7,221 nt of DNA from Actinomycetota bacterium (lineage in GTDB: Bacteria > Actinomycetota > Actinomycetes > Nanopelagicales > Nanopelagicaceae): contig CANLHE010000035.1 of NCBI GenBank assembly GCA_947490605.1, positions 1-7,221 on the forward strand, given 5' to 3'. The notes below the pieces were generated by a model. The model was given only the letters and a program-made list of their open reading frames with translations. It did no database searches and was not told the DNA's origin. Position numbers and translations under genes: made by a program. Shown here piece after piece: positions 1 to 7,100 of this stretch (position 1 is the stretch's first letter; the number at the start of each line of letters is the position of its first letter).

Positions 1-1359
1 TTTAATAACTGCAGTTCTAATTGCAATACAAGTATCAATATTGCCAGTGAAATCTAGGTAACCAATTGTGCCGCCGTATATGCCTCGCTTGGTTGGTTCA
101 TTCTCCTCAATAATCTCCATAGCTCGTGGCTTCGGTGCACCAGATAATGTGCCAGCTGGAAATACTGAAAACAATGCTTCAATCGGAGCGACCTTAGCTA
201 AAAGTTTTCCAACTACTGTTGAAACAATATGCATCACATGGGAGTACTTCTCGATCTGCATAAATTCAGTTACCTCTACTGATCCTGCTTGGCATACCCG
301 ACCCAAATCATTGCGACCAAGATCAACTAACATTAAATGCTCTGCTCGCTCCTTTGGATCTTCAAGTAGTGACTGAGCTACCTGCTGATCAACTTTTGAA
401 TCAGCATTCCTCGCCCTGGTCCCAGCGATTGGATGAATCATCACATTGTCTCCAGTTACTTTTACCAATGCCTCTGGGCTTGAACCTACAACTGAAAGAT
501 CATCAGAAAAATTAAAAATATACATATACGGACTTGGGTTTTGCTCACGCAATACTTGATAAATATCAAATGGTTTGCATGCAATCGGCATAGAAAACCT
601 TTGAGATAGAACTACCTGAAATGCTTCACCGGACTTAATTTCTTCTTTAATTAATTCAACCTTACTAATGTAATCAGTATCAGTCGTACTACGATCATAA
701 TTTGGAGCTACGCGGGTTGGAATCTCTTTAAACTCCGATAATAAAGTTTGATTTAGCTCCAATTCCATCTTGTCTAATCTTTCAACTGCTTTCTCATATG
801 CTAAATCAACTCGATCCGAACTTCCATCCCAGTTAATCGCATTAGCTATTAATGTGATTGCACCTTCTTTATGATCATAAACCGCTAAATCTGAGGTAAG
901 CATCATTGCAATCTCTGGAATATCAATATCTTTCTTCGAAAGATCGGGTAGCTTTTCAAGTCTTCTGACAATCTCATAGCCAAGATAGCCAACCAAGCCA
1001 CCAGTCAGAGGTGGTAAGTTATTAAATTTTGGTGAACGAAGGTGTGACGTGGAAATTCTAAGAGCAGACAATGGATCAATGCCAGTTGGTGCACCAGCTG
1101 GCATAACTCCCAGCCAAGTTGCTAACCCATTCTTCTCAGTTAAAGTTGCTTCGCTATTTACGCCAATAAATGAGTATCTTGCCCAAATTCCAGCCTCTGC
1201 TGATTCAAGTAAAAATGTTCCGCTGCGATTTTGAGTTAACTTGTCGTAGATTGAGAGTGGAGTTTCAGTTTTACTAGCAATCTTGCGAGCAACTGGAATC
1301 ACGTTAAAGTCGCGGGCATAACCGCGAAACTCTTCCAGAGAAATCAGTGCTTTTTCCAC
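1..1359 (-). CDS. trpE: Anthranilate synthase component I, partial (3' end outside window)
   Basis: TrpE converts chorismate to anthranilate, using ammonia from its TrpG glutaminase partner; this is the first step of tryptophan synthesis. 453 codons are visible and the frame is open at the left edge. Since the family is about 500 residues, roughly the last 50 are missing. The N-terminal domain keeps LLES (residues 50-53), the motif that binds tryptophan for feedback inhibition. The chorismate-binding domain shows SGEAFQVVLSQRFS, VGSSPEALV, HPIAGTRARN (family usually RPRG), LMLVDLGRNDLGRV, YSHVMH and FPAGTLSGAPKPRAM, followed by GIYGGTIGY and CIAIRT. Aminodeoxychorismate synthase is less likely, because of the LLES motif and the N-terminal similarity to actinobacterial TrpE. 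The best start is GTG at 1359-1357: an in-frame TAA lies 18 bases further upstream and no other usual start codon falls between. The only purine-rich element, AGGG, is two bases away, too close for normal function. It follows hisA by 39 bases. Confidence 0.95.
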   Translation of the reverse strand, partial: MEKALISLEEFRGYARDFNVIPVARKIASKTETPLSIYDKLTQNRSGTFLLESAEAGIWARYSFIGVNSEATLTEKNGLATWLGVMPAGAPTGIDPLSALRISTSHLRSPKFNNLPPLTGGLVGYLGYEIVRRLEKLPDLSKKDIDIPEIAMMLTSDLAVYDHKEGAITLIANAINWDGSSDRVDLAYEKAVERLDKMELELNQTLLSEFKEIPTRVAPNYDRSTTDTDYISKVELIKEEIKSGEAFQVVLSQRFSMPIACKPFDIYQVLREQNPSPYMYIFNFSDDLSVVGSSPEALVKVTGDNVMIHPIAGTRARNADSKVDQQVAQSLLEDPKERAEHLMLVDLGRNDLGRVCQAGSVEVTEFMQIEKYSHVMHIVSTVVGKLLAKVAPIEALFSVFPAGTLSGAPKPRAMEIIEENEPTKRGIYGGTIGYLDFTGNIDTCIAIRTAVIK

Positions 1360-1398
1360 TGCCCTATTCTGCCGTAATTACTAACTGCCAGGAGCCGA
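1360..1398 (-). other. Spacer between hisA and trpE
   Basis: This is the longest non-coding stretch in the window at 39 bases. It has no leader peptide, no hairpin followed by a T run, and no clear promoter. The only symmetry is an 8-base palindrome GTAATTAC at 1374-1381. A tryptophan attenuator would not fit here, so trpE is most likely read from the same transcript as hisA. Confidence 0.6.
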
Positions 1399-2115
1399 TT
1401 ATTGGTAGCAGGTTTTGATCGCCGCACTGATATCGATTGCTCCGACATAAAGTGCCTTACCAACAATTACGCCATCCAGGCCCATCTCACGCAGATCCTT
1501 AAGATCAGATAATTTCGAGATACCACCACTTGCAATAATCATTGATTTAGTTGATTTTAAAACTCTAGCCAACAAATCAAGATTCGGGCCATTTAGCTCA
1601 CCATCTGTTGAGTTATCGGTGACAACATACCGCTTGCATCCGGCCGTATCCAAAGTCTTTATATACTCAAACGGATCACCAATTACTTCACCACTTCCTC
1701 TGGCAATTAGAACACCATCATCAATATCAAGCCCAATCGTTAAACGCTCATTGTTGGATTTGATGGCTTTAACTACCCAATCAATATTCTGCAGAGCTGC
1801 GGTTGCAATGTTTATCCGGTCAGATTTAGTACTTAATGCTTTTTGTAGTGAATCTTCATTAATGATTCCACCAGATAGTTGAATCTTTATTGGACTCGCA
1901 GCAATTAAGTTTTGTATCAAATCTGAATTACTCCCCGATTTAAAAGCTGCATCTAAATCAACAAGATGAACCCATTTTGCACCTTTAGCGATAAAATCAG
2001 ACAGAACAACATTAGGACTTTCATACTGTTCGGCTGAATCAAAATCTGCTTGTTTTAATCTGACAGATTTACCATTCTTAATATCTATGGCTGGCAATAA
2101 TTCAAGAATGCTCAT
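1399..2115 (-). CDS. hisA: HisA/PriA-type phosphoribosyl isomerase, possibly TrpF-specialised
   Basis: This (beta/alpha)8 barrel of 238 residues aligns almost without gaps to actinobacterial PriA. PriA isomerises both ProFAR (histidine pathway, HisA) and phosphoribosylanthranilate (tryptophan pathway, TrpF). Catalytic D11 (LPAIDIKNG) and the partner D171 (STDG, equivalent to D175 in M. tuberculosis) are present, as are R19, S81 in LSGG and D130. R139 matches PriA Arg143, which contacts the tryptophan-pathway ligand. The residue matching Trp145, which stacks on the histidine-pathway ligand, is S141. Phosphate-loop glycines in the family's QGxxG are also changed (QADFD, 22-26), and strand beta5 is four residues shorter. 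Identity to the family is secure, but dual activity is doubtful. The ATG at 2115 follows the dnaE stop by 6 bases with a weak AGG site in the dnaE stop region. D11 and R19 numbering supports this start. trpE lies 39 bases downstream. Confidence 0.93.
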   Translation of the reverse strand: MSILELLPAIDIKNGKSVRLKQADFDSAEQYESPNVVLSDFIAKGAKWVHLVDLDAAFKSGSNSDLIQNLIAASPIKIQLSGGIINEDSLQKALSTKSDRINIATAALQNIDWVVKAIKSNNERLTIGLDIDDGVLIARGSGEVIGDPFEYIKTLDTAGCKRYVVTDNSTDGELNGPNLDLLARVLKSTKSMIIASGGISKLSDLKDLREMGLDGVIVGKALYVGAIDISAAIKTCYQ

Positions 2116-2121
2116 TTATAC

Positions 2122-5100
2122 CTAGACAACTAAGCAATCTGGCCCAAGTACAGTTTTAAGATCTGCACTCAAACTTGGTGATGATGTCACCTTTAAATCC
2201 TCATCTAGTTTTAGAACTGTGTTTTTTTCACCATCTACTAATCTTAAGTGGACCTCTCGCCCGCCAGGATGAGAACGTAAAATTTCATTCATACGATCAA
2301 TAACTGGTGGAGTACATCTCGACATTTCCATTGAAATTATAAATGGGCCAGTTGGTACTTGTTTTAAATCAGGTAGCGTTAAATCAAGGGCTGAGATCCT
2401 AGGTTGTTCCTCTCTCTTATCAACACGGCCTCTAATTGCCACAATTCGATCCTCAACTAAATTAACTCCATGAGCGGCATAAGCATTTGAGAAAAATAAA
2501 ACATCTACTGCACCATCTAGATCTTCAACAGTAACAATCGCCCATGGAGTACCTTGCTTTGAAACTTTTCTCTGAATCTGTGTTATCAATCCACCAATTG
2601 TAATTACCTGATCATGGCTAACTTCAGATATTTGACTGATTGAAAAATCTGCAACTGACCGCAGAACATGTTCTACTCCCAGCAATGGATGATCAGAAAC
2701 ATATAGTCCCAACATCTCTCGCTCATACCCCAGCAACATCATTTTTTCCCACTCGGTATTAGGAATATCTAGCTCAACACCGCTAACACTTGTAGTGGCA
2801 TTTGTGGCCCCGAATAAATCAAATTGTCCGATTGCCTCTGCCCGCTTTGCCTCAGAGACTGCATCAAGTGCTTCTAAGAACACCATCATCAAACCGCGTC
2901 GAGTGTGATTTAAAGAATCAAATGCACCTGCTTTAATTAATGATTCAATCGTTTTTTTATTACAGACATGTGAATCTACCTTGGTCAAGAAATCACCAAA
3001 ACTTAAATACTTCCCTTTTGTTTTCCGATTCTCAATAATTGATGAAACAACATTTTCGCCAACATTTCTAATAGCTGTTAATCCAAACCTAATATCAGTT
3101 CCGCGTGGAGTGTATTCAGAATCTGATTCATTCACATCAGGCGGCAAAACCTTTATTCCCATACGACGGCACTCATTTAAGTAAAGGGCACTCTTATCTT
3201 TATCATCACGAACACTAGTTAGTAGAGCAGCCATGTACTCAGTTGGATAGTTTGCTTTTAAGTATGCAGTCCAAAAAGAGAGTAAGCCATAGCCGGCGCT
3301 ATGAGCTCTATTAAATGCATAATCAGAAAATGGGATAAGTGTTTGCCATAGTTTTTCAATTGAATCAGCAGAAAAACCATTTTCTTTCATGCCGGCATCA
3401 AAGTGAACCTTTTCTTTATCGAGAATCTTCTTATCCTTTTTACCCATTGCCTTACGAAGCAAATCCGCACGGCCAAGTGTGAAACCAGCGACCTTTCGAG
3501 CGATTGCTAATACCTGTTCTTGGTAAACAATTAAGCCATAGGTATCTTTTAGAATTTCACTTAGTGGCTTATCAAGCTCTGGATGAATACCAACCTGAGC
3601 TTTTCGGCCATTTTTATAATCAGCATATTTATTATGTGAATCTTCACCCATTGGACCTGGGCGATATAACGCAATAACCGCTGCAATATCTTCAAAACTA
3701 TCTGGTGCCATTGAACGTAGTAATGATCTGATCGGGGCACTATCTAATTGGAAAACTCCTAAAGTATCTCCGCGAGATAACAGTTCAAAGGTTTTGTCAT
3801 CTTTTAGCGGCAAGGTCTCAAGGACTACTTTTTTACCAAGGTTTTTTTCAATATTAACTAAGCAATCATCTAATACAGAGAGGTTGCGCAACCCAAGAAA
3901 ATCCATCTTAAGTAGACCAGTTGCTTCACATGCTCCCATATCAAATTGAGTGATGATTGCTCCATCGGCTTCTCTACGATGAATTGGGATAACTTCCAAA
4001 AGTGGTTCTTTACTTAATATAACGCCAGCTGCGTGCACACCCCATTGCCGCTTTAATCCTTCAATACCTAATGCAGTGTCAACAATCTTCTTTGAATCTG
4101 GGTCAGACTCATACAAATTTCTAAACTCACTTGCCTCGCCATAACGATCATCATCCATATTAAAAATTCCGCCAAGTGAAATATCTTTACCCATTACAGA
4201 AGGTGGAAGTGATTTAGTTAGCCGCTCGCCTAGTGCGTATGGGTAACCAAGAACTCGAGTTGAGTCTTTAATCGCCTGTTTAGATTTAATAGTTCCATAG
4301 GTAATAATCTGTGCTACTCGATCATTACCATATTTTGTAGTTGCATATTGGATCATCTCTGATCTTCTACGCTCATCAAAATCTAGATCAATATCCGGCA
4401 TAGAAATACGCTCTGGGTTTAAGAATCTTTCAAACAATAAACCAAATTTAATTGGATCAAGTCCAGTAATTCCTAGCGAATATGAAACAAGTGAGCCAGC
4501 TGCAGAACCGCGACCAGGGCCAACTCTGATTCCAACTTCCCGGGCATGTTTACAAAGGTCAGCAACAACTAAAAAATACCCAGGAAAACCCATCTTCATC
4601 ATGACATCTAATTCAAAATCTAATCGCTCTTGATATTCAACTGGGATTTGATTACCCATTCGAGCAGCAAGGCCGTCATTAGATAGTTTTTTTAGCCAAC
4701 TATCTTCAGTTTCACCTTGTGGAACCGTAAATCTTGGCAATAGGTTCTCACCTTCACGCATTGTCGTTTCACAACGCTGGGCAATAAGCAGCGTGTTATC
4801 ACATGCCTCTGGAAAATCCTTAAATAGTTCTCGCATTTGAGCAGCGCTCTTTAAATAAAACTCAGAGTTCTCAAATTTAAAACGCTTCGGGTCTGCAATC
4901 GTTGAGCCAGATTGAATGCATAGCAATACCTCATGGGCGCTTGCATCATCATGATGGGTATAGTGCAAATCATTAGTTCCCAGTAATGGCAGATTTAACT
5001 CTTTGCCTAGCTTCAGTAAATCTGCGAAAGCGCGCTTCTCAATTTCAATCGAGTGATCCATGATCTCTAAATAGAAATTTTCAGCCCCAAAAATATCTTT

Positions 5101-5649
5101 CATTTCACTAGCTGCTTTAATCGCCTCTTTGTAGTTACCCATTCGTAACCTAGTTTGAATCTCTCCACCAGCACAACCAGTTGTACCAATGATTCCTTTT
5201 GAATACTTAGACAGTAATTCTCTATCCATTCTTGGCTTGTAATAGAAACCTTCAAGTGATGCAAGAGATGAGAGCTTAAATAGATTTGATAAACCCTGAT
5301 TATTTTCGGCAAGAAGTGTCATATGTGTGTAAGCACCACCTCCAGAGACATCATCCTCACCGCCTTCGGCCCACTTAACTCTTCTTTTATCAAATCTTGA
5401 TTCGGGCGCGACATATGCTTCAATACCAATAATTGGTTTAACACCTGCAGCTTTTGCAAGTTTATGAAATTCAAATGCACCAAATACATTTCCATGGTCA
5501 GTCATTGCGATCGCTGGCATTTCCTGACGAGCAACCTCTGCAACTAACTCAGAGATTTTTGCAGCACCATCCAACATCGAGTACTCGGTGTGTACATGAA
5601 GATGTACAAAATTCTCCGAATTTTTTAGGTTGTTAGATGAATTAGACAT
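2122..5649 (-). CDS. dnaE: DNA polymerase III alpha subunit (DnaE1-type replicase)
   Basis: This is the chromosomal replicative polymerase, 1175 residues, normal for actinobacterial DnaE1. The N-terminal PHP domain (about 14-300) keeps all the expected metal ligands: H18 and H20 (HLHVH), D27, H52 (TDHGN), E77, H109, C159, and D227 with H229 (NDLHY). In mycobacterial DnaE1 this site is the proofreading exonuclease. The polymerase domain shows the GPGRGSAAGS loop at 377-386, catalytic D421 and D423 (PDIDLDF) and the third aspartate D583 (KMDFLGLR). QFDLF at 942-946 is the sliding-clamp binding motif, and an OB fold covers roughly 1012-1080. The ATG is the only sensible start, because the PHP histidines begin at residue 16, yet no Shine-Dalgarno sequence precedes it. 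The gene lies 30 bases after rluD and 6 bases before hisA. Runs of seven A in the coding strand do not break the frame. Confidence 0.98.
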   Translation of the reverse strand: MSNSSNNLKNSENFVHLHVHTEYSMLDGAAKISELVAEVARQEMPAIAMTDHGNVFGAFEFHKLAKAAGVKPIIGIEAYVAPESRFDKRRVKWAEGGEDDVSGGGAYTHMTLLAENNQGLSNLFKLSSLASLEGFYYKPRMDRELLSKYSKGIIGTTGCAGGEIQTRLRMGNYKEAIKAASEMKDIFGAENFYLEIMDHSIEIEKRAFADLLKLGKELNLPLLGTNDLHYTHHDDASAHEVLLCIQSGSTIADPKRFKFENSEFYLKSAAQMRELFKDFPEACDNTLLIAQRCETTMREGENLLPRFTVPQGETEDSWLKKLSNDGLAARMGNQIPVEYQERLDFELDVMMKMGFPGYFLVVADLCKHAREVGIRVGPGRGSAAGSLVSYSLGITGLDPIKFGLLFERFLNPERISMPDIDLDFDERRRSEMIQYATTKYGNDRVAQIITYGTIKSKQAIKDSTRVLGYPYALGERLTKSLPPSVMGKDISLGGIFNMDDDRYGEASEFRNLYESDPDSKKIVDTALGIEGLKRQWGVHAAGVILSKEPLLEVIPIHRREADGAIITQFDMGACEATGLLKMDFLGLRNLSVLDDCLVNIEKNLGKKVVLETLPLKDDKTFELLSRGDTLGVFQLDSAPIRSLLRSMAPDSFEDIAAVIALYRPGPMGEDSHNKYADYKNGRKAQVGIHPELDKPLSEILKDTYGLIVYQEQVLAIARKVAGFTLGRADLLRKAMGKKDKKILDKEKVHFDAGMKENGFSADSIEKLWQTLIPFSDYAFNRAHSAGYGLLSFWTAYLKANYPTEYMAALLTSVRDDKDKSALYLNECRRMGIKVLPPDVNESDSEYTPRGTDIRFGLTAIRNVGENVVSSIIENRKTKGKYLSFGDFLTKVDSHVCNKKTIESLIKAGAFDSLNHTRRGLMMVFLEALDAVSEAKRAEAIGQFDLFGATNATTSVSGVELDIPNTEWEKMMLLGYEREMLGLYVSDHPLLGVEHVLRSVADFSISQISEVSHDQVITIGGLITQIQRKVSKQGTPWAIVTVEDLDGAVDVLFFSNAYAAHGVNLVEDRIVAIRGRVDKREEQPRISALDLTLPDLKQVPTGPFIISMEMSRCTPPVIDRMNEILRSHPGGREVHLRLVDGEKNTVLKLDEDLKVTSSPSLSADLKTVLGPDCLVV

Positions 5650-5657
5650 GGATAGTG

Positions 5658-5663
5658 AGATTA
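5658..5663 (-). promoter_or_regulatory. Possible -10 box for a leaderless dnaE transcript
   Basis: TAATCT fits the TANNNT pattern of actinobacterial -10 elements. It ends eight bases before the dnaE ATG, so transcription would begin at or next to the start codon. There is no Shine-Dalgarno sequence in the 30-base rluD-dnaE gap, which is what a leaderless mRNA would look like. No convincing -35 element is present at 16-18 bases; TTGCCC at 5690-5685 is 21 bases away. This is an inference from pattern and position only. Confidence 0.35.
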
Positions 5664-5679
5664 CTACTGCTGTTAATTT

Positions 5680-6618
5680 CTAGCGGGCAATATCTGAAAG
5701 TAGGGCAAGTGAGCGTGTCAGATCCTCTGGGTAGTCAGCCGTAAATGAGATTCGCTCGCCACTGCCTGGGTGGGTAAAGGCAAGTTGTTTGGCGTGTAGC
5801 CAAGGACGAGAGATCTTTAGCCTTGCGGCAAGGGCCGGATCTGACCCATAGGTTAAATCACCAACTAATGGGTGGTGCAGTGCTGAGAAGTGAACTCTTA
5901 TTTGGTGAGTTCTTCCGGTTTCAAGTTCAATCTCAAGCAATGTAACTGCCGGGAAAACTTCTAAGGTTTTATAGTGAGTAATACTTGGCTTGCCATTTGC
6001 CACAACCGCAAAACGATAATCCTCTTTCGGATGACGATCGATTGGTGCATCAATAGTTCCAACCGTTGGATCCATATGGCCCTGAACTAGTGCGTGATAA
6101 ACCTTTGAAACTGTTCGCTCGCGAAACTGATCTTTCAAACTTGCATATGCAATTTCACTTTTAGCTACCACCATTAAGCCAGATGTTCCAACATCTAACC
6201 TATGAACAACACCTTGACGTTCGGCTGCCCCAGAGGTTGCCAGCTGATAACCAGCAGCAAAAATTGCACCAACAACTGTCGCACCATGCCAGCCAGGACT
6301 TGGATGCGCAGCAATTCCTACTGGTTTATCGATCACAATTAAGTACTCATCATCGTAGACAACTTTCAAACCATCAATCGGTGTTGCAGTAAGTTTTGCT
6401 TCTCCCTTGGCCGCTGGCATCAATACCTCTAGTTGATCTCCACTTATAACCCGATCAGATTTTCCAACCGCCTTACCATCTTTTGATATTTCATTAGATT
6501 CAATTAAGCCAACAATTACGTTACGGGATAATCCAAGTAATCTTGATAGAGCAGCGTCAACTCGCTCCTGGTTTAACCCTTCTGGAATAATTAGATTTCT
6601 AACCTCACGCTCACTCAC
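5680..6618 (-). CDS. rluD: RluA/RluD-family 23S rRNA pseudouridine synthase
   Basis: The protein has 312 residues and the standard two-part layout. An S4 RNA-binding domain occupies about residues 17-66 (ERVDAALSRLLGLSR, then KDGKAV and the GDQLEVLMP strand). The catalytic domain begins around residue 85 with DDEYLIVIDKPVGIAAHPS. The signature VVHRLDVGTSGLMVV carries the catalytic aspartate D142, and GRTHQIRVHFSALHHPLVGD near residues 234-253 is the second conserved family block. It converts uridine to pseudouridine in RNA. RluD proper acts on helix 69 of 23S rRNA, but the family is broad and target choice cannot be read from sequence, so rluD is the closest label, not a proven one. The start is GTG at 6618-6616, overlapping the lspA TGA as GTGA, with GTGAGGA six bases upstream. 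The lspA-rluD pairing is widespread in bacteria, here followed by dnaE as in Actinobacteria. Confidence 0.93.
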   Translation of the reverse strand: MSEREVRNLIIPEGLNQERVDAALSRLLGLSRNVIVGLIESNEISKDGKAVGKSDRVISGDQLEVLMPAAKGEAKLTATPIDGLKVVYDDEYLIVIDKPVGIAAHPSPGWHGATVVGAIFAAGYQLATSGAAERQGVVHRLDVGTSGLMVVAKSEIAYASLKDQFRERTVSKVYHALVQGHMDPTVGTIDAPIDRHPKEDYRFAVVANGKPSITHYKTLEVFPAVTLLEIELETGRTHQIRVHFSALHHPLVGDLTYGSDPALAARLKISRPWLHAKQLAFTHPGSGERISFTADYPEDLTRSLALLSDIAR

Positions 6619-7100
6619 TCTTTGTCCTCACTTTTACTAAATTCTATATTTTTCCAGTTTAAAACTGTAATAAGTATCGCACCGCAAACTACTGCCGAAT
6701 CTGCAATATTAAATACCGGCCAGTTGGGGATTTGGATCCAATCAACTACCTCACCTTGCAACCCACCAGGTGATCTGAATATTCGATCAGTTAAATTACC
6801 GAAAATTCCACCTAAGACAAGACCCAAAGCTATGGCCCACGGTGTGGATGTAACTTTACGACCGAAGTAGAAAATAACAGCTGCTGTGATTATTGAAAAA
6901 CTAGAGAGAAAAATTGTGCCGCTAGAAGCCAGGCTAAATGCGGCACCAGAGTTATAAATAAGTCTGAATTGAAGCAGTGAGCCAATTATATTTTTTGGCT
7001 CATCTGACAGGTAATGTATTGCTAACTGCTTAGTTGAGTAATCTAAGGCAAAAACAATTAATGCGGAAACCGCTAACCATTTTCGCTGAATTAGGTTCAG
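6615..7100 (-). CDS. lspA: Lipoprotein signal peptidase (signal peptidase II)
   Basis: This inner-membrane aspartyl protease cleaves the signal peptide from diacylglyceryl-modified prolipoproteins. From the proposed CTG start the protein has 161 residues, the usual family length. Four hydrophobic segments lie near residues 9-28, 60-79, 88-104 and 132-148. Family motifs are present: D20-x3-K24, NSGAAFSL at 50-57, GNLTDR at 101-106 with conserved D105, VVDW with D120 and FNIADS with D134. D120 and D134 correspond to the catalytic aspartate pair. The frame is open up to an ATG at 7187, but that start would add 29 residues lying wholly inside the upstream zinc-finger gene, and the extension resembles no LspA N-terminus. 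The CTG at 7100-7098 has AGAGGA six bases upstream; in-frame GTG (7133) and TTG (7124) have no such site. The gene ends in a GTGA overlap with the next gene. Identity is secure; the start is probable. Confidence 0.95.
   Translation of the reverse strand: MNLIQRKWLAVSALIVFALDYSTKQLAIHYLSDEPKNIIGSLLQFRLIYNSGAAFSLASSGTIFLSSFSIITAAVIFYFGRKVTSTPWAIALGLVLGGIFGNLTDRIFRSPGGLQGEVVDWIQIPNWPVFNIADSAVVCGAILITVLNWKNIEFSKSEDKE
6625..6631 (-). promoter_or_regulatory. Ribosome-binding site for rluD
   Basis: GTGAGGA sits inside the last lspA codons, six bases before the GTG start. With the GTGA stop/start overlap it decides the start and points to coupled translation of lspA and rluD. Confidence 0.7.

Noticed and set aside
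68..376. Open plus-strand frame of 102 codons
   Set aside because: It lies wholly antisense to trpE, whose minus-strand protein has clear family motifs. The plus-strand peptide resembles nothing known to me.
1049..1234. Short plus-strand frame
   Set aside because: Antisense to the N-terminal trpE coding region, no start signal and no recognisable protein.
1374..1381. 8-base palindrome GTAATTAC between hisA and trpE as an operator or terminator
   Set aside because: Too short and AT-rich to be distinguished from chance; there is no GC-rich stem and no T run.
1619..1882. Open plus-strand frame of 87 codons
   Set aside because: Antisense to the conserved core of hisA; composition is that of a reverse-complement shadow.
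2951..2957. Run of seven A in the dnaE coding strand as a possible programmed frameshift site
   Set aside because: The zero-frame codons are AAT AAA AAA ACG, which do not match the X-XXY-YYZ slippery register, and the dnaE frame continues intact to its normal end. A similar run near 4687 is also in an intact frame.
5100..5312. Minus-strand frame of 70 codons inside dnaE
   Set aside because: It is out of frame within the PHP domain of dnaE, where the dnaE frame carries conserved metal ligands.
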